Of a DNA stretch of 42,849 nucleotides, positions 14,770-23,034 are shown piece by piece; position 1 is the first letter of the stretch, and each line of letters opens with the position of its first letter. Under the pieces are notes generated by a model. That model did not search any database, was not told the origin of the DNA, and saw only the letters and a list, made by a program, of their open reading frames with translations. The stretch lies in NCBI RefSeq assembly GCF_014695955.1, contig NZ_JACJPG010000459.1, forward strand, positions 1-42,849, in the 5' to 3' direction. Made by a program: the position numbers and the translations under genes. The DNA comes from Leptolyngbya sp. FACHB-36 (GTDB lineage Bacteria; Cyanobacteriota; Cyanobacteriia; Leptolyngbyales; Leptolyngbyaceae).

Positions 14770-16065
14770 ATGGCAATTGCGAATCGTGGGCTTCTTTTAG
14801 GTGCAACGGCTGTTGCTATAACGGCTCTAACGGTAACCGGAGCCGGACTCCGTTTGTCTGAAGGGCAAGCCTTTTTTCGCGATAGCCCAAAGGAGTTAGT
14901 TGATGAGGTTTGGCAAATCATCGATCGCACCTACGTCGATGGCACCTTTAATAAAGTGGACTGGAAAGGTGTTCGCAACCAATATCTCAATCGCTCTTAC
15001 ACCAACAAAGAAGAGGCATACAAAGCCATCCGCGAAATGCTGGAGAAGCTCGGTGATCCCTACACGCGCTTCATGGACCCGCAGCAGTTCAAAAACATGC
15101 AGATTGACACCTCTGGTGAGCTGTTTGGCGTTGGGATTCAGCTAGCAGCGGATGAAAAGACCAAAAAGCTGACGGTGATCGCACCGATCGAAGATTCTCC
15201 TGCCTTCGCTGCGGGCGTCTTATCGAAGGACATCATCACCAAGATCGACGGCAAGAGCACTGAAGGGATGGATGTCAACAAAGCCGTAACCTTGATTCGT
15301 GGTCCCGCAGGCACCGAAGTCACCCTGACGATTCTGCGTGGCAGCAACGAAGCAGACTACAAGCTGAAGCGGGCGCGGATCGAAATTCATCCGGTAAAAT
15401 CGGCATTGCAGACTGGCACAACCGGTAAAATCGGCTACATTCGTCTGATTCAGTTCAGCGCCAACGCACCCGCAGAAATGCGGCAGGCGATCGAAAAGCT
15501 GGAAAAGCAGCAGGTAACTGGCTACATTCTGGATCTGCGCTCGAATCCCGGTGGATTGCTCTACACCAGCGTAGACATCGCTCGCATGTGGATCAAGGAG
15601 GGTGCGATCGTCTCAACCGTGGATCGTCAGGGTGAGCAGGACCGGGAGCGGGCAAATCAGCGATCGATGACCGACAAGCCGCTGGTAGTGCTGGTGGATG
15701 GTGGGTCGGCGAGCGCCAGCGAAATTCTGTCCGGTGCTCTACAAGACAACAAGCGTGCTGTGATCGTCGGCAGTAAAACGTTCGGTAAGGGTCTGGTTCA
15801 ATCGGTGCGTGGTCTGGGCGACGGGTCTGGGCTGGCCGTTACGATTGCCAAATACCTCACCCCAAACGGTCGCGACATTAACAAGCACGGCATTGACCCG
15901 GATGTCGAAATTAAGCTATCCGACGAGCAGCGCCGCGCCCTTAGCAGCGAGCGTGACAAAATCGGTACGCCTGCTGACCCGCAGTATGCCAAAGCATTAG
16001 AAGTTTTGACGCAGCAAATTCGGGCAGCACAACCTCAGGCACCCCAGGCGCAGAAGAAATCTTGA
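14770..16065 (+). CDS. Carboxyl-terminal processing protease (S41 family, CtpA/B/C type)
   Basis: A serine-lysine protease, exported to the lumen or periplasm in this family; CtpA members trim the photosystem II D1 precursor. The 431 residues begin MAIANRGLLLGATAVAI, with a hydrophobic signal or anchor segment (about 8-27). A PDZ domain follows at roughly 110-195 (GELFGVGIQL; SPAFAAGVLSKDII), then the protease core with nucleophile Ser315 in GGSASASEIL and Lys340 in SKTFGKGLVQ. The frame is open back to 14593, but ATG 14770 gives the proper signal sequence. Which of the three cyanobacterial paralogues it is cannot be settled from sequence inspection alone. It converges on the 16155 gene through a stem-loop. 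Confidence 0.95.
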   Translation: MAIANRGLLLGATAVAITALTVTGAGLRLSEGQAFFRDSPKELVDEVWQIIDRTYVDGTFNKVDWKGVRNQYLNRSYTNKEEAYKAIREMLEKLGDPYTRFMDPQQFKNMQIDTSGELFGVGIQLAADEKTKKLTVIAPIEDSPAFAAGVLSKDIITKIDGKSTEGMDVNKAVTLIRGPAGTEVTLTILRGSNEADYKLKRARIEIHPVKSALQTGTTGKIGYIRLIQFSANAPAEMRQAIEKLEKQQVTGYILDLRSNPGGLLYTSVDIARMWIKEGAIVSTVDRQGEQDRERANQRSMTDKPLVVLVDGGSASASEILSGALQDNKRAVIVGSKTFGKGLVQSVRGLGDGSGLAVTIAKYLTPNGRDINKHGIDPDVEIKLSDEQRRALSSERDKIGTPADPQYAKALEVLTQQIRAAQPQAPQAQKKS

Positions 16066-16077
16066 ATCGCTAGCTGT

Positions 16078-16145
16078 TTGTGATTAGTCATTCGTTCTTA
16101 GTTATCGAGCACACAGCTCTATCTAAGAGCTAAGACTGATCACAA
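16078..16145. terminator. Bidirectional stem-loop between ctp and the 16155 gene
   Basis: TTGTGATTAGTC (16078-16089) pairs with GACTGATCACAA (16134-16145) at 11 of 12 positions. Inside are TCTTAG/CTAAGA and GAGC-acaca-GCTC. It fills the gap between two convergent genes, so it may serve both transcripts. Confidence 0.65.
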
Positions 16146-16154
16146 CTCTCTTGC

Positions 16155-16472
16155 TCAAGCAGGTCTGCATTTACCAGCGCGAATTAGACCAACTCGGCGA
16201 GCGATCGCTTCTGACTGGGATGTAAAGGGACCCCACTGTTCGCGATCGCCAGCGTTTGTGGATGCTTGGCTAAGCATCACCTCACTTTCGGGCAGGATGG
16301 CACACTGACCATTCTCCTGCCTCACCACGTACCAAGAAGCGTCTGCTGTCATGAGTCTTACAAAGGGTGCGTAATTAGGAGGTCTGCCAATGAAGTTAAC
16401 CTCTAGCAGACATTCTGATAGTACACGGTTGGTTTTGGGAAAACTGCTTCTAGATTCAATGTTGATTGCCAC
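16155..16472 (-). CDS. Hypothetical protein, 105 aa
   Basis: A small soluble-looking protein that I do not recognise. There is no signal peptide, membrane helix or metal motif. The middle (FVRLMTADASWYVVRQENGQCAILPESEV) looks like a small beta-rich domain, and the C-terminal part (GPFTSQSEAIARRVGLIRAGKC) resembles the conserved ends of small cyanobacterial hypotheticals. It is divergent from pilT with a 160-base shared upstream region and converges on ctp. That it is a real gene is inferred from its isolation and good reading frame. Confidence 0.65.
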   Translation of the reverse strand: MAINIESRSSFPKTNRVLSECLLEVNFIGRPPNYAPFVRLMTADASWYVVRQENGQCAILPESEVMLSQASTNAGDREQWGPFTSQSEAIARRVGLIRAGKCRPA

Positions 16473-16633
16473 GAGCAGCGCCCGCAGGGGAACCGCCCAA
16501 CTGGCACGAATGCAACTGAATCTTTCCGGATAGTTGAACGGTTTGGCAGTCGTTATTTTCAGTGGCGCAATCGTTCCAGCCCTTCCAATCGTCCTTTTTT
16601 TGCCGCTCGGAGCTTGTGTAGAGAAGTAGCGTT

Positions 16634-18046
16634 ATGACAGAACCCCAGCGTCCGCTTAGTTCGCCGCCACCGCCGCCTCGGATTCCGCCCGTTCCACCAC
16701 CGCCTGCACCCAGAATGGCGAGCAATGGAGCGACGGTCGCGGCAACCCAGCAAATGACCGCGCCCATGTCTACAACTGCTCTACCAACGATGGTGGCGTC
16801 GTCTGCAGCAGCAATGCCAGCGGTTATGTCTGACCACACCATTCCCGTTGGGCAAACCCCCACGGTTGCAGCACCGCCTGCGGGGTCTGCGAATGGGCAC
16901 CGTTCTATTCCGCCGTCTGCACCTGCAAATGGGCACCGTCCGGCTCCGCCACCTGCCATGCCGGTAGCTCGCAAGCCAACTAATGGCTCACCAACGCTAG
17001 CAGAAATTGTGCGAACAGCCTATGATAAGGGCTTCTCGGATGTGCATGCGGGCGTAGGTGAGATTCCGCGCTTCCGCAACCGGGGAGAAATTGACACGAC
17101 GGATTGGCCCGTCACGGATCGCGACACCTTCTTTAGCTGGCTTCAGGAGATCCTCACAGATGAAGAGATCCGTCACTTCGAGGAGCATCTAGACTTTGAC
17201 GGCGCAACCCAATACGAGTTCGCCCGCGTCCGAATCAACATTTTCGACTCGCTGCACGGACCCGCGATGGTGCTGCGACTAATTCCGCTCAAGATTCTCA
17301 CGATCGAGCAGCTAAATCTGCCGCCTGTTTTCAAAGACATTTGCCATTACCACAAAGGCTTAATTCTAATTACAGGTCCAACCGGATCGGGTAAATCCAC
17401 TACGTTGGCAGCCATGATTGACTACATCAACAAGGAGATGCCAAAGAATATTATTACGATCGAGGACCCGATCGAATTCGTGCATCGCAGCCAGAAAGCA
17501 CTGATCAAGCACCGGGAAGTAGGAATGCACACCCTCAAGTTTGACAATGCCCTGAAAGCAGCGCTGCGGGAAGATCCAGATATCATTCTGGTGGGTGAAA
17601 TGCGGGACAAGGAAACAGTCAATACTGCCCTAAAAGCGGCGCAAACTGGACACTTGGTCATGGGCACGCTGCACACGAACAGCGCCGTCAAGACGATCGA
17701 GCGGATTTTACAACTTTACGAACCTGATCAGCAGGCTCCAATTCGGGTGTCGCTAGCGGAGTCGCTTGTCGCCGTAGTTGCTCAAGGCTTGTGTCGGACC
17801 ACTGATGGCAAACGTGCTGCATTCCACGACATCCTGATCAACACAGATGCGATCAGAGATTACATCCGCCGAGGAGAAATCGAGGAAATCGAGCAAATTA
17901 TTCCCCGCTGCACCTTTGATGGTATGTGCACGATGAATCAGTCACTCTACAAACTGTACGAAGCGGGACGCATCACCGAGGAAACCGCACTGGAAATGTC
18001 GCCGAAGCCAAACGAAATGGCGCAAGCGCTTAGAGGGCGGGTGTAG
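16634..18046 (+). CDS. Type IV pilus twitching ATPase (PilT family) with Pro-rich N-terminal extension
   Basis: A hexameric ATPase that retracts type IV pili, acting at the inner membrane. The 470 residues have a Pro/Ala-rich low-complexity segment (1 to about 115: PPPPPRIPPVPPPPAP and two ANGHR/NGHR repeats) not found in ordinary 350-370-residue PilTs. The usual N-domain (TLAEIVRTAYDKGFSDVH) follows, then Walker A GPTGSGKST (248-256), the Asp box, the Walker B region DPDIILVGEMRD and the His box GHLVMGTLHTNS. All catalytic motifs are intact. The long linker is reminiscent of the second, phototaxis-related PilT (PilT2) of cyanobacteria, but that assignment is tentative. GAGAAG precedes the ATG. 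The KaiB-domain gene is 75 bases downstream. Confidence 0.95.
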   Translation: MTEPQRPLSSPPPPPRIPPVPPPPAPRMASNGATVAATQQMTAPMSTTALPTMVASSAAAMPAVMSDHTIPVGQTPTVAAPPAGSANGHRSIPPSAPANGHRPAPPPAMPVARKPTNGSPTLAEIVRTAYDKGFSDVHAGVGEIPRFRNRGEIDTTDWPVTDRDTFFSWLQEILTDEEIRHFEEHLDFDGATQYEFARVRINIFDSLHGPAMVLRLIPLKILTIEQLNLPPVFKDICHYHKGLILITGPTGSGKSTTLAAMIDYINKEMPKNIITIEDPIEFVHRSQKALIKHREVGMHTLKFDNALKAALREDPDIILVGEMRDKETVNTALKAAQTGHLVMGTLHTNSAVKTIERILQLYEPDQQAPIRVSLAESLVAVVAQGLCRTTDGKRAAFHDILINTDAIRDYIRRGEIEEIEQIIPRCTFDGMCTMNQSLYKLYEAGRITEETALEMSPKPNEMAQALRGRV

Positions 18047-18121
18047 GATGTTGCTAAGTTTACCTGAGCGGGCGATCGCTCGTTCAGGAGCTGCCCCTGC
18101 ACATCCATCGGTGCCCCACTA

Positions 18122-18886
18122 TTGAAGCCCAACTCTAGCCCTCCCGTTCTATTCAAGGGAATTGCGCTATTTACGCCGGGGGGGGATTTAGTCTACTGCA
18201 TTGACCCGAACAAGCAAACTCGCTGGCACTTGCATCTGTGCGCTGCGCTGCAAGAACTACTGGGATTGCCAGAGCCGCCTCATTTTTTGGTGCCTTGCTA
18301 TACCGCAACGGTCGATCGCTGGCGTGATTCCCACACGCAGGTGATTCAAACAGCAGCCGAGGCAGCTCCTACAGTTCTCAGATATCAGCCACTCCTAAAC
18401 GTCATCTTCGAGACAGAGAATTTGATGTGGCAGCCTGCGTTGGTGCCAGAGGGGGTATGCGACGCGATCGTGCTGGCAACGTACCGTCAGCAGTTTCCAC
18501 AGCTTTGGGAAGCGCACGATCTGGTTGTGCGGTATGAACAGGCAGTGTCCTATACCCATACCGGCCTGGATGTCGTTGCCGAATCTGTAGATGCTCCCAT
18601 CACTGACCAAAGCGAAGGCTACGTTTTGAGACTATTTGTATCGGGGCACAGTTTAGCAACGGAGCGGACACTGCAAACGCTACACCAGTTTTTAGACCAA
18701 GCTCTGGGGCAGCCCTACACCTTGAAGGTAATTGATGTGCTGCAACATCCGGAGCAGGCAGAACGCGACCAGATTTCAGCCACCCCTACGCTGGTGCGTG
18801 TCCACCCGCGTCCGATGCGTCGGATTGTTGGAACGTTGCATACGCTCGATCAGTTACAGCGGCTGCTGGGACTACCAGAGAGCTAA
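18122..18886 (+). CDS. Two-domain protein with C-terminal KaiB-like domain
   Basis: The last 85 or so residues (from about 168) match KaiB in order and motifs: YVLRLFVSGHSLATERTLQ, YTLKVIDVLQHPEQAERDQI, SATPTLVRVHPRPMRRIVG. KaiB is the fold-switching circadian clock protein; the same thioredoxin-like domain senses KaiC in SasA. The first 165 residues form a separate domain (ALFTPGGDLVYCIDP, PHFLVPCYTATVDRW) without a familiar motif. The start is not settled: no ATG or GTG lies between the upstream stop at 18065 and the TTG at 18122, so TTG is used; GGAG lies rather far upstream. It sits between pilT and cofH on the same strand. A clock-related or light-signal role is inferred from the domain only. 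Confidence 0.85.
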   Translation: MKPNSSPPVLFKGIALFTPGGDLVYCIDPNKQTRWHLHLCAALQELLGLPEPPHFLVPCYTATVDRWRDSHTQVIQTAAEAAPTVLRYQPLLNVIFETENLMWQPALVPEGVCDAIVLATYRQQFPQLWEAHDLVVRYEQAVSYTHTGLDVVAESVDAPITDQSEGYVLRLFVSGHSLATERTLQTLHQFLDQALGQPYTLKVIDVLQHPEQAERDQISATPTLVRVHPRPMRRIVGTLHTLDQLQRLLGLPES

Positions 18887-18964
18887 AACTAAACCATACA
18901 CCCAAGGCTGTACTCTCCAAGGAAGCGTTACGCTTAAGAATGTATGCCTACCTAAGCTGCTGTA

Positions 18965-20116
18965 ATGCTTGACACGGTTGACGCTATCCTTAGTCGCGCC
19001 CTCAACAATCATGATCTGACCCCGGAAGAAGGCGTTGTGTTGCTGACGGCACGATCGCCCGACGCGATCGCTCAAATTCGCCGCACGGCTGATGTTCTGC
19101 GGCAGCAGCAAGTCGGTGACACCGTTACTTACGTGATCAACCGCAACATCAACTTCACGAATATTTGTGAGCAGCACTGTAGCTTCTGCGCGTTTCGTCG
19201 GGATGAGGGTGAAGACGGCGCGTACTGGCTCGATTTAGAACAAATTTTGCAGAAGGCAACAGATGCTGCCCAGCGCGGCGCTACCGAAATTTGTATGCAG
19301 GGCGGCTTAAATCCCAAAGCAAAGCGGAATGGCACCTCCCTTGCCTACTATGTGCGCATTATTGAAGCTATTCCCCAAGCCTTTCCTGATCTGCATCTGC
19401 ACGCATTTTCGCCACAAGAAGTGCAGTTCATTGCTCGAGAAGACGGACTGCGGTATGCGGATGTGATTGTGGCTCTGCGCGATGCGGGTGTCGGGTCGCT
19501 GCCAGGAACAGCAGCAGAGGTGCTGGATGACGACGTGCGGCGCGTGCTGTGCCCAGAAAAGATTGATACAGCAACCTGGCTAGAAATTCTTAGGACGGCT
19601 CATCAGCAGGGGATGCCGACCACAAGCACGATGCTTTCAGGACACATCGAAACGCCCATGCAGCAGATGCGGCATTTGCAGCACCTGCGATCGCTCCAGC
19701 AGTCGGCTTTGGAGCGGGGTGATCGAGGCATTACCGAGTTTATTCTGCTGCCCTTCGTGGGACAGGAAGCACCAAAGCCGCTGCGACGTCGGGTGGGTCG
19801 AGATCAGCCGGTGCTGACCGATGCCTTGCTGCTGACAGCCGTTGCTCGAATCTTTCTGGGACGCTGGATTCCGAATCACCAGCCTAGTTGGGTAAAGCTG
19901 GGACTGGCGGGCGCGATCGAGGCTCTGTCGTGGGGCTGTAACGACATCGGCGGCACACTGATGGAAGAGCACATCACAACAATGGCGGGCGCACAGGGTG
20001 GCACCTGTATGGAGGTGGAGACGCTGCAAGGGGCGATCGCGACATTAGGGCGTCCTTACCAGCAGCGAGATACGCTGTACCAGCCTGTTAGAAGCCCAGA
20101 AGTGCAGGCCGCATAG
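18965..20116 (+). CDS. cofH: FO synthase subunit CofH (radical SAM)
   Basis: Couples tyrosine to 5-amino-6-(D-ribitylamino)uracil in the synthesis of FO, the deazaflavin used by F420 enzymes and by cyanobacterial photolyases as an antenna. The 383-residue protein has the radical-SAM CxxxCxxC as CEQHCSFC (Cys68, 72, 75), preceded by NRNINFTNI, which marks CofH rather than CofG. It also has the SAM-binding MQGGLNP and the C-terminal [23 protein letters not shown]. The length is normal. CofG is not in this window; cyanobacteria often encode the two apart. The gene starts 78 bases after the KaiB-domain gene. Confidence 0.94.
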   Translation: MLDTVDAILSRALNNHDLTPEEGVVLLTARSPDAIAQIRRTADVLRQQQVGDTVTYVINRNINFTNICEQHCSFCAFRRDEGEDGAYWLDLEQILQKATDAAQRGATEICMQGGLNPKAKRNGTSLAYYVRIIEAIPQAFPDLHLHAFSPQEVQFIAREDGLRYADVIVALRDAGVGSLPGTAAEVLDDDVRRVLCPEKIDTATWLEILRTAHQQGMPTTSTMLSGHIETPMQQMRHLQHLRSLQQSALERGDRGITEFILLPFVGQEAPKPLRRRVGRDQPVLTDALLLTAVARIFLGRWIPNHQPSWVKLGLAGAIEALSWGCNDIGGTLMEEHITTMAGAQGGTCMEVETLQGAIATLGRPYQQRDTLYQPVRSPEVQAA

Positions 20117-20428
20117 TGTTACATGGTTTTTGCAGGTGAGTAGTACAGCTTCGATTGATCCAGTTATTTCAAAAGGTTCTGAACGCTACATGGGCTTTGT
20201 GGAAAAGCTTTCTGGTACAAATTCTCAGGTAGGGACGCCGTGAAGAACGACGAGTTGAGCTTGCGGGAGCTATGTTCGCGAGATCTGTCAGGATCTTCAA
20301 GTTCCAGAGCCGTAAGCGTTCTGCCGCTTTTCCAAAGAGATCACGACATTCTTCACCTGTTGCACCTCAGGTTTGTTAGAGTGTCTAGGTCATTACTCAT
20401 ACTGTTGAGTTAGGAAAGCCCTCTTCCC
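20117..20428. other. 312-base intergenic region with possible RNA structure
   Basis: No gene is visible. CTTTGTGGAAAAGC (20195-20208) can pair with GCTTTTCCAAAG (20326-20337) apart from a two-base bulge, GTGAAGAACG (20240-20249) with CATTCTTCAC (20347-20356) at 9 of 10, and AGATC/GATCT forms a small hairpin near 20280-20295. The first two stems interleave. This could be a structured leader of the DUF3352 gene or coincidence. Confidence 0.35.
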
Positions 20429-22171
20429 ATGATTGACAAGAAAAAGAAGCCGTCTCTCCTGCTGACGCTTGGAACTGTAGTGTTGTTGGTGGGTGGTGGT
20501 GGCGTAGCCTATTGGTTGCTGACTCAGCGGGGTGGCGGACCCGGAGAGCTACCTGTGGGTGCAGAAGCCATTCCTCAGGACGCGCTGATGGCAGTGTCAG
20601 TTTCGACTGATGAAGGGCAGTGGAGAAAACTGCGAGAGTTTGGCACACAGCAGAGTCAGGCAGCGTTTGACCAAAATTTGGCGCAGTTGCGCGATCGTAT
20701 TCTCACAGCAAACGGCTTCGACTACGACAGGGACATCAAGCCCTGGGTGGGCAAAGAAGTCACCGTAGCATTTCTATCGCCGCAGACTGGGCAAGCTCCG
20801 ACCTCTCCTCAGCAGCAGGCGACGGTTGCCGTTCTGCCGATCCGAGACGCCCTACGAGCAAAGCAGATTTTAGACAAGCCGCGATCGCCCGCTGCAGGTA
20901 AGCTGACAAATCGCGTGTATAAAGGCTTTCAGATTCAAGAGACCCAGGGCGGACCCTCACAGAACTACTCCGCGACGGTGCTGGATGGCAAGCTGCTGCT
21001 GGTAACAACTGACCCAAAGGCAACCGATCGCGCGATCGATACTTACAAAGGCGGGGCTGCTCTCAGCGCGACTCCGGGCTACACTCAGGCACTGGGGAAA
21101 GTCTCGGCAGTGCAGTCTTTCGGTAAGGTCTATGTCAACCTGCCCGCTGCCGCTGCCGTAACTGCCAATTCAGGGCGATCGGCGTCGCCGCAAAGTTTGG
21201 CGCAGGTGCAGCAGCTTCAGGGCTTGGCGGCAACGATGAGTCTAGAATCTGAGGGCGTTCGATTCAAGAGTGTATCGTGGCTGAAGCCGGATAGCCAGCG
21301 CAAGTACGACGTAAAAAATACGGCACGGCGAATGCCCGATCGCCTGCCTGCCGACACGCTAGTCATGACATCCGGCGGCAATCTGAAGAAATTCTGGGAG
21401 GATTACAGCCAGGGTGCATCAACTAGCCCTGTTGCCCCCGTCAATCCTGAGGCACTGCGAAACGGTGTGAGATCTACGGTTGGTCTGGACTTAGACAAGG
21501 ACTTGCTGCCCTGGATGGAGGGTGAATTTTCGTTGGCGTTGGTGGCTGCACCGGAAGGTGGGTCGCCCAACTTACCGTTTGGGCTGCTGTTTATGGTGCA
21601 GTCGAACGATCGCCGGACTGCTGATGCAAGCCTCAAGCAGCTCGACGATGCGATGGCAAGCAGGTACAAATTTAAGGTCGAGGAATCGAAGATCGGCAAC
21701 CAGTCAGTGACAAACTGGTCGCTACCGGTCGGTGGTCCAACGATTACTCGTGGCTGGTTAGATGGCGATGTCGCGTTTCTGTCGCTGGGTGCGCCGATCG
21801 CCAGCACGATCGTGCCGAAGCCCCAAGCATCGCTCTTAGATAGTGAGCCGTTCAAGAAAACCGTGCCCACTGAGCTGCAACCGAACAACGGGCACTTTTT
21901 CTTCAATGTAGACCGCGCCATTAATACCAAGGGTCTGCCGCTGTTTCAACTGCCACCGGGAAATCGGGAGATTTTTGCGGCGATGAAATCGATCGGCGTC
22001 ACGGCAGCAATCAGTGATGAACGCAGCACGCGCTATGACGTATTTGTTGCCCTGCAAAAGAACGGCAATCCCGCGCCGCTGCCTAGCCCAACAATTCCAC
22101 CCACCACAGGCACCTCCAGTGGGTCGCCCAATCCTGCCTTGGGCATTCCTGCTCCGGTTCCGTCGCCTTAG
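20429..22171 (+). CDS. DUF3352 domain protein with N-terminal membrane anchor
   Basis: A 580-residue protein of the DUF3352 family, widespread in cyanobacteria, function unknown. Seen: a cytoplasmic Lys-rich start (MIDKKKKPS), one hydrophobic helix (LLLTLGTVVLLVGGGGVAYWLL, about 10-32), then a long extracytoplasmic part with two similar lobes (AIPQDALMAVSV.../LPADTLVMTSGG...) and the repeated phrase DIKPWVGKEVTVAFL / DLLPWMEGEFSLALV. The final 40 residues are Pro/Ser/Thr-rich. It is probably anchored in the inner or thylakoid membrane, facing out. A stem-loop follows the gene, so transcription probably ends there. Confidence 0.9.
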   Translation: MIDKKKKPSLLLTLGTVVLLVGGGGVAYWLLTQRGGGPGELPVGAEAIPQDALMAVSVSTDEGQWRKLREFGTQQSQAAFDQNLAQLRDRILTANGFDYDRDIKPWVGKEVTVAFLSPQTGQAPTSPQQQATVAVLPIRDALRAKQILDKPRSPAAGKLTNRVYKGFQIQETQGGPSQNYSATVLDGKLLLVTTDPKATDRAIDTYKGGAALSATPGYTQALGKVSAVQSFGKVYVNLPAAAAVTANSGRSASPQSLAQVQQLQGLAATMSLESEGVRFKSVSWLKPDSQRKYDVKNTARRMPDRLPADTLVMTSGGNLKKFWEDYSQGASTSPVAPVNPEALRNGVRSTVGLDLDKDLLPWMEGEFSLALVAAPEGGSPNLPFGLLFMVQSNDRRTADASLKQLDDAMASRYKFKVEESKIGNQSVTNWSLPVGGPTITRGWLDGDVAFLSLGAPIASTIVPKPQASLLDSEPFKKTVPTELQPNNGHFFFNVDRAINTKGLPLFQLPPGNREIFAAMKSIGVTAAISDERSTRYDVFVALQKNGNPAPLPSPTIPPTTGTSSGSPNPALGIPAPVPSP

Positions 22172-22211
22172 ACAAGTAAGCTGCTGAAATTGAAGGGGCT
22201 GGGATAATTCT

Positions 22212-22247
22212 AGTGATAACGATCGCTGTATTGAGATCGTTACCACT
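22212..22247 (+). terminator. Stem-loop after the DUF3352 gene
   Basis: AGTGATAACGATC (22212-22224), loop of 10, GATCGTTACCACT (22235-22247), with 12 of 13 pairs, then TTC. It is 40 bases past the DUF3352 stop codon. It overlaps a possible GTG start for the next gene at 22213, which argues against that start. Confidence 0.7.
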
Positions 22248-22278
22248 TTCATTGCGTTTCGTCATAGCCACGGACTCA

Positions 22279-22785
22279 ATGACAAGCGCTAGACGTGTGC
22301 TGGAACAATCCTGGAAGCAGGTGAAGGCAATGATTCCTACTAAATATAAGAGTAAGCTTTCACACTCGATGTCCTATCCCATTCGCGCTGGAATATTGTC
22401 AGAGTCATTAGCAGATACACCGCAGTTTGATAAACTTAGCGTTGCCTTCTATGATTCCTGTCAAGATTCGCGTAAGCTCAAGAATCCTACGAAAATTTTG
22501 AGCGTTGGTTATTCTTATCTACAAGCTAGCTTGACTAGCTCGAATCGAGCAATTGAGTACGGTTGGTTCAAGCCAGAATGGTCAATTACGGTTTATCCAG
22601 TACCTAGAATTTGCGTAGATTTGGTCAGGAATCAGTTAGTAGAAACAGGCTTGGTCAGGATGAATCAATGGTTGCATCAACATAAAACTGCTACTGGAAA
22701 AATTGGTCACTGTTGGCTGCACTGTTTCTATGATCTAGAAACCCATATGCTCAGTTTTAGCGAGGATGACAGCCTCCCAGGATGA
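22279..22785 (+). CDS. Hypothetical protein, about 168 aa
   Basis: I do not recognise this protein. The frame is open from 22213 (GTG), but that codon lies inside a terminator-like stem, so the ATG at 22279 (MTSARRVLEQSWKQ) is preferred. A further ATG lies at 22330. The sequence is soluble, without membrane helices, and ends with an aromatic, His/Cys-containing stretch (GHCWLHCFYDLETHMLSF). Base composition is visibly more AT-rich and codon use less cyanobacterium-typical than in the DUF3352 and ccsA genes beside it, and the frame contains no HIP1 octamer, which hints at transfer. It is probably a real gene but poorly supported. Confidence 0.55.
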   Translation: MTSARRVLEQSWKQVKAMIPTKYKSKLSHSMSYPIRAGILSESLADTPQFDKLSVAFYDSCQDSRKLKNPTKILSVGYSYLQASLTSSNRAIEYGWFKPEWSITVYPVPRICVDLVRNQLVETGLVRMNQWLHQHKTATGKIGHCWLHCFYDLETHMLSFSEDDSLPG

Positions 22786-23034
22786 CATAAGATTGTGTTT
22801 TAGTCCGACCAGCTCAGTAATTGCAGCACACCACTCCGTTAAGGCAGTTGAGATTAAGCGTTTAGTGGTAATTCTGAAGCGACTTGCTACTGCTTAAGTG
22901 TGCTGCCCTGCCTACTGCTGGACAATCGACGACATTCCCCAAACCGCTACCGCTTGACTGCACCAACGGAGTGAAGCGTCGTAGGATAGAACTAGAGCAT
23001 TGCGCTGCTTCGCACTGTCAGGAGAGACATAGAG

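Noticed and set aside
16456-16974. 172-residue Gly/Ala-rich frame antisense to the start of pilT
   Set aside because: It mirrors the Pro/Ala codons of the PilT extension, overlaps the 16155 gene and has no domain.
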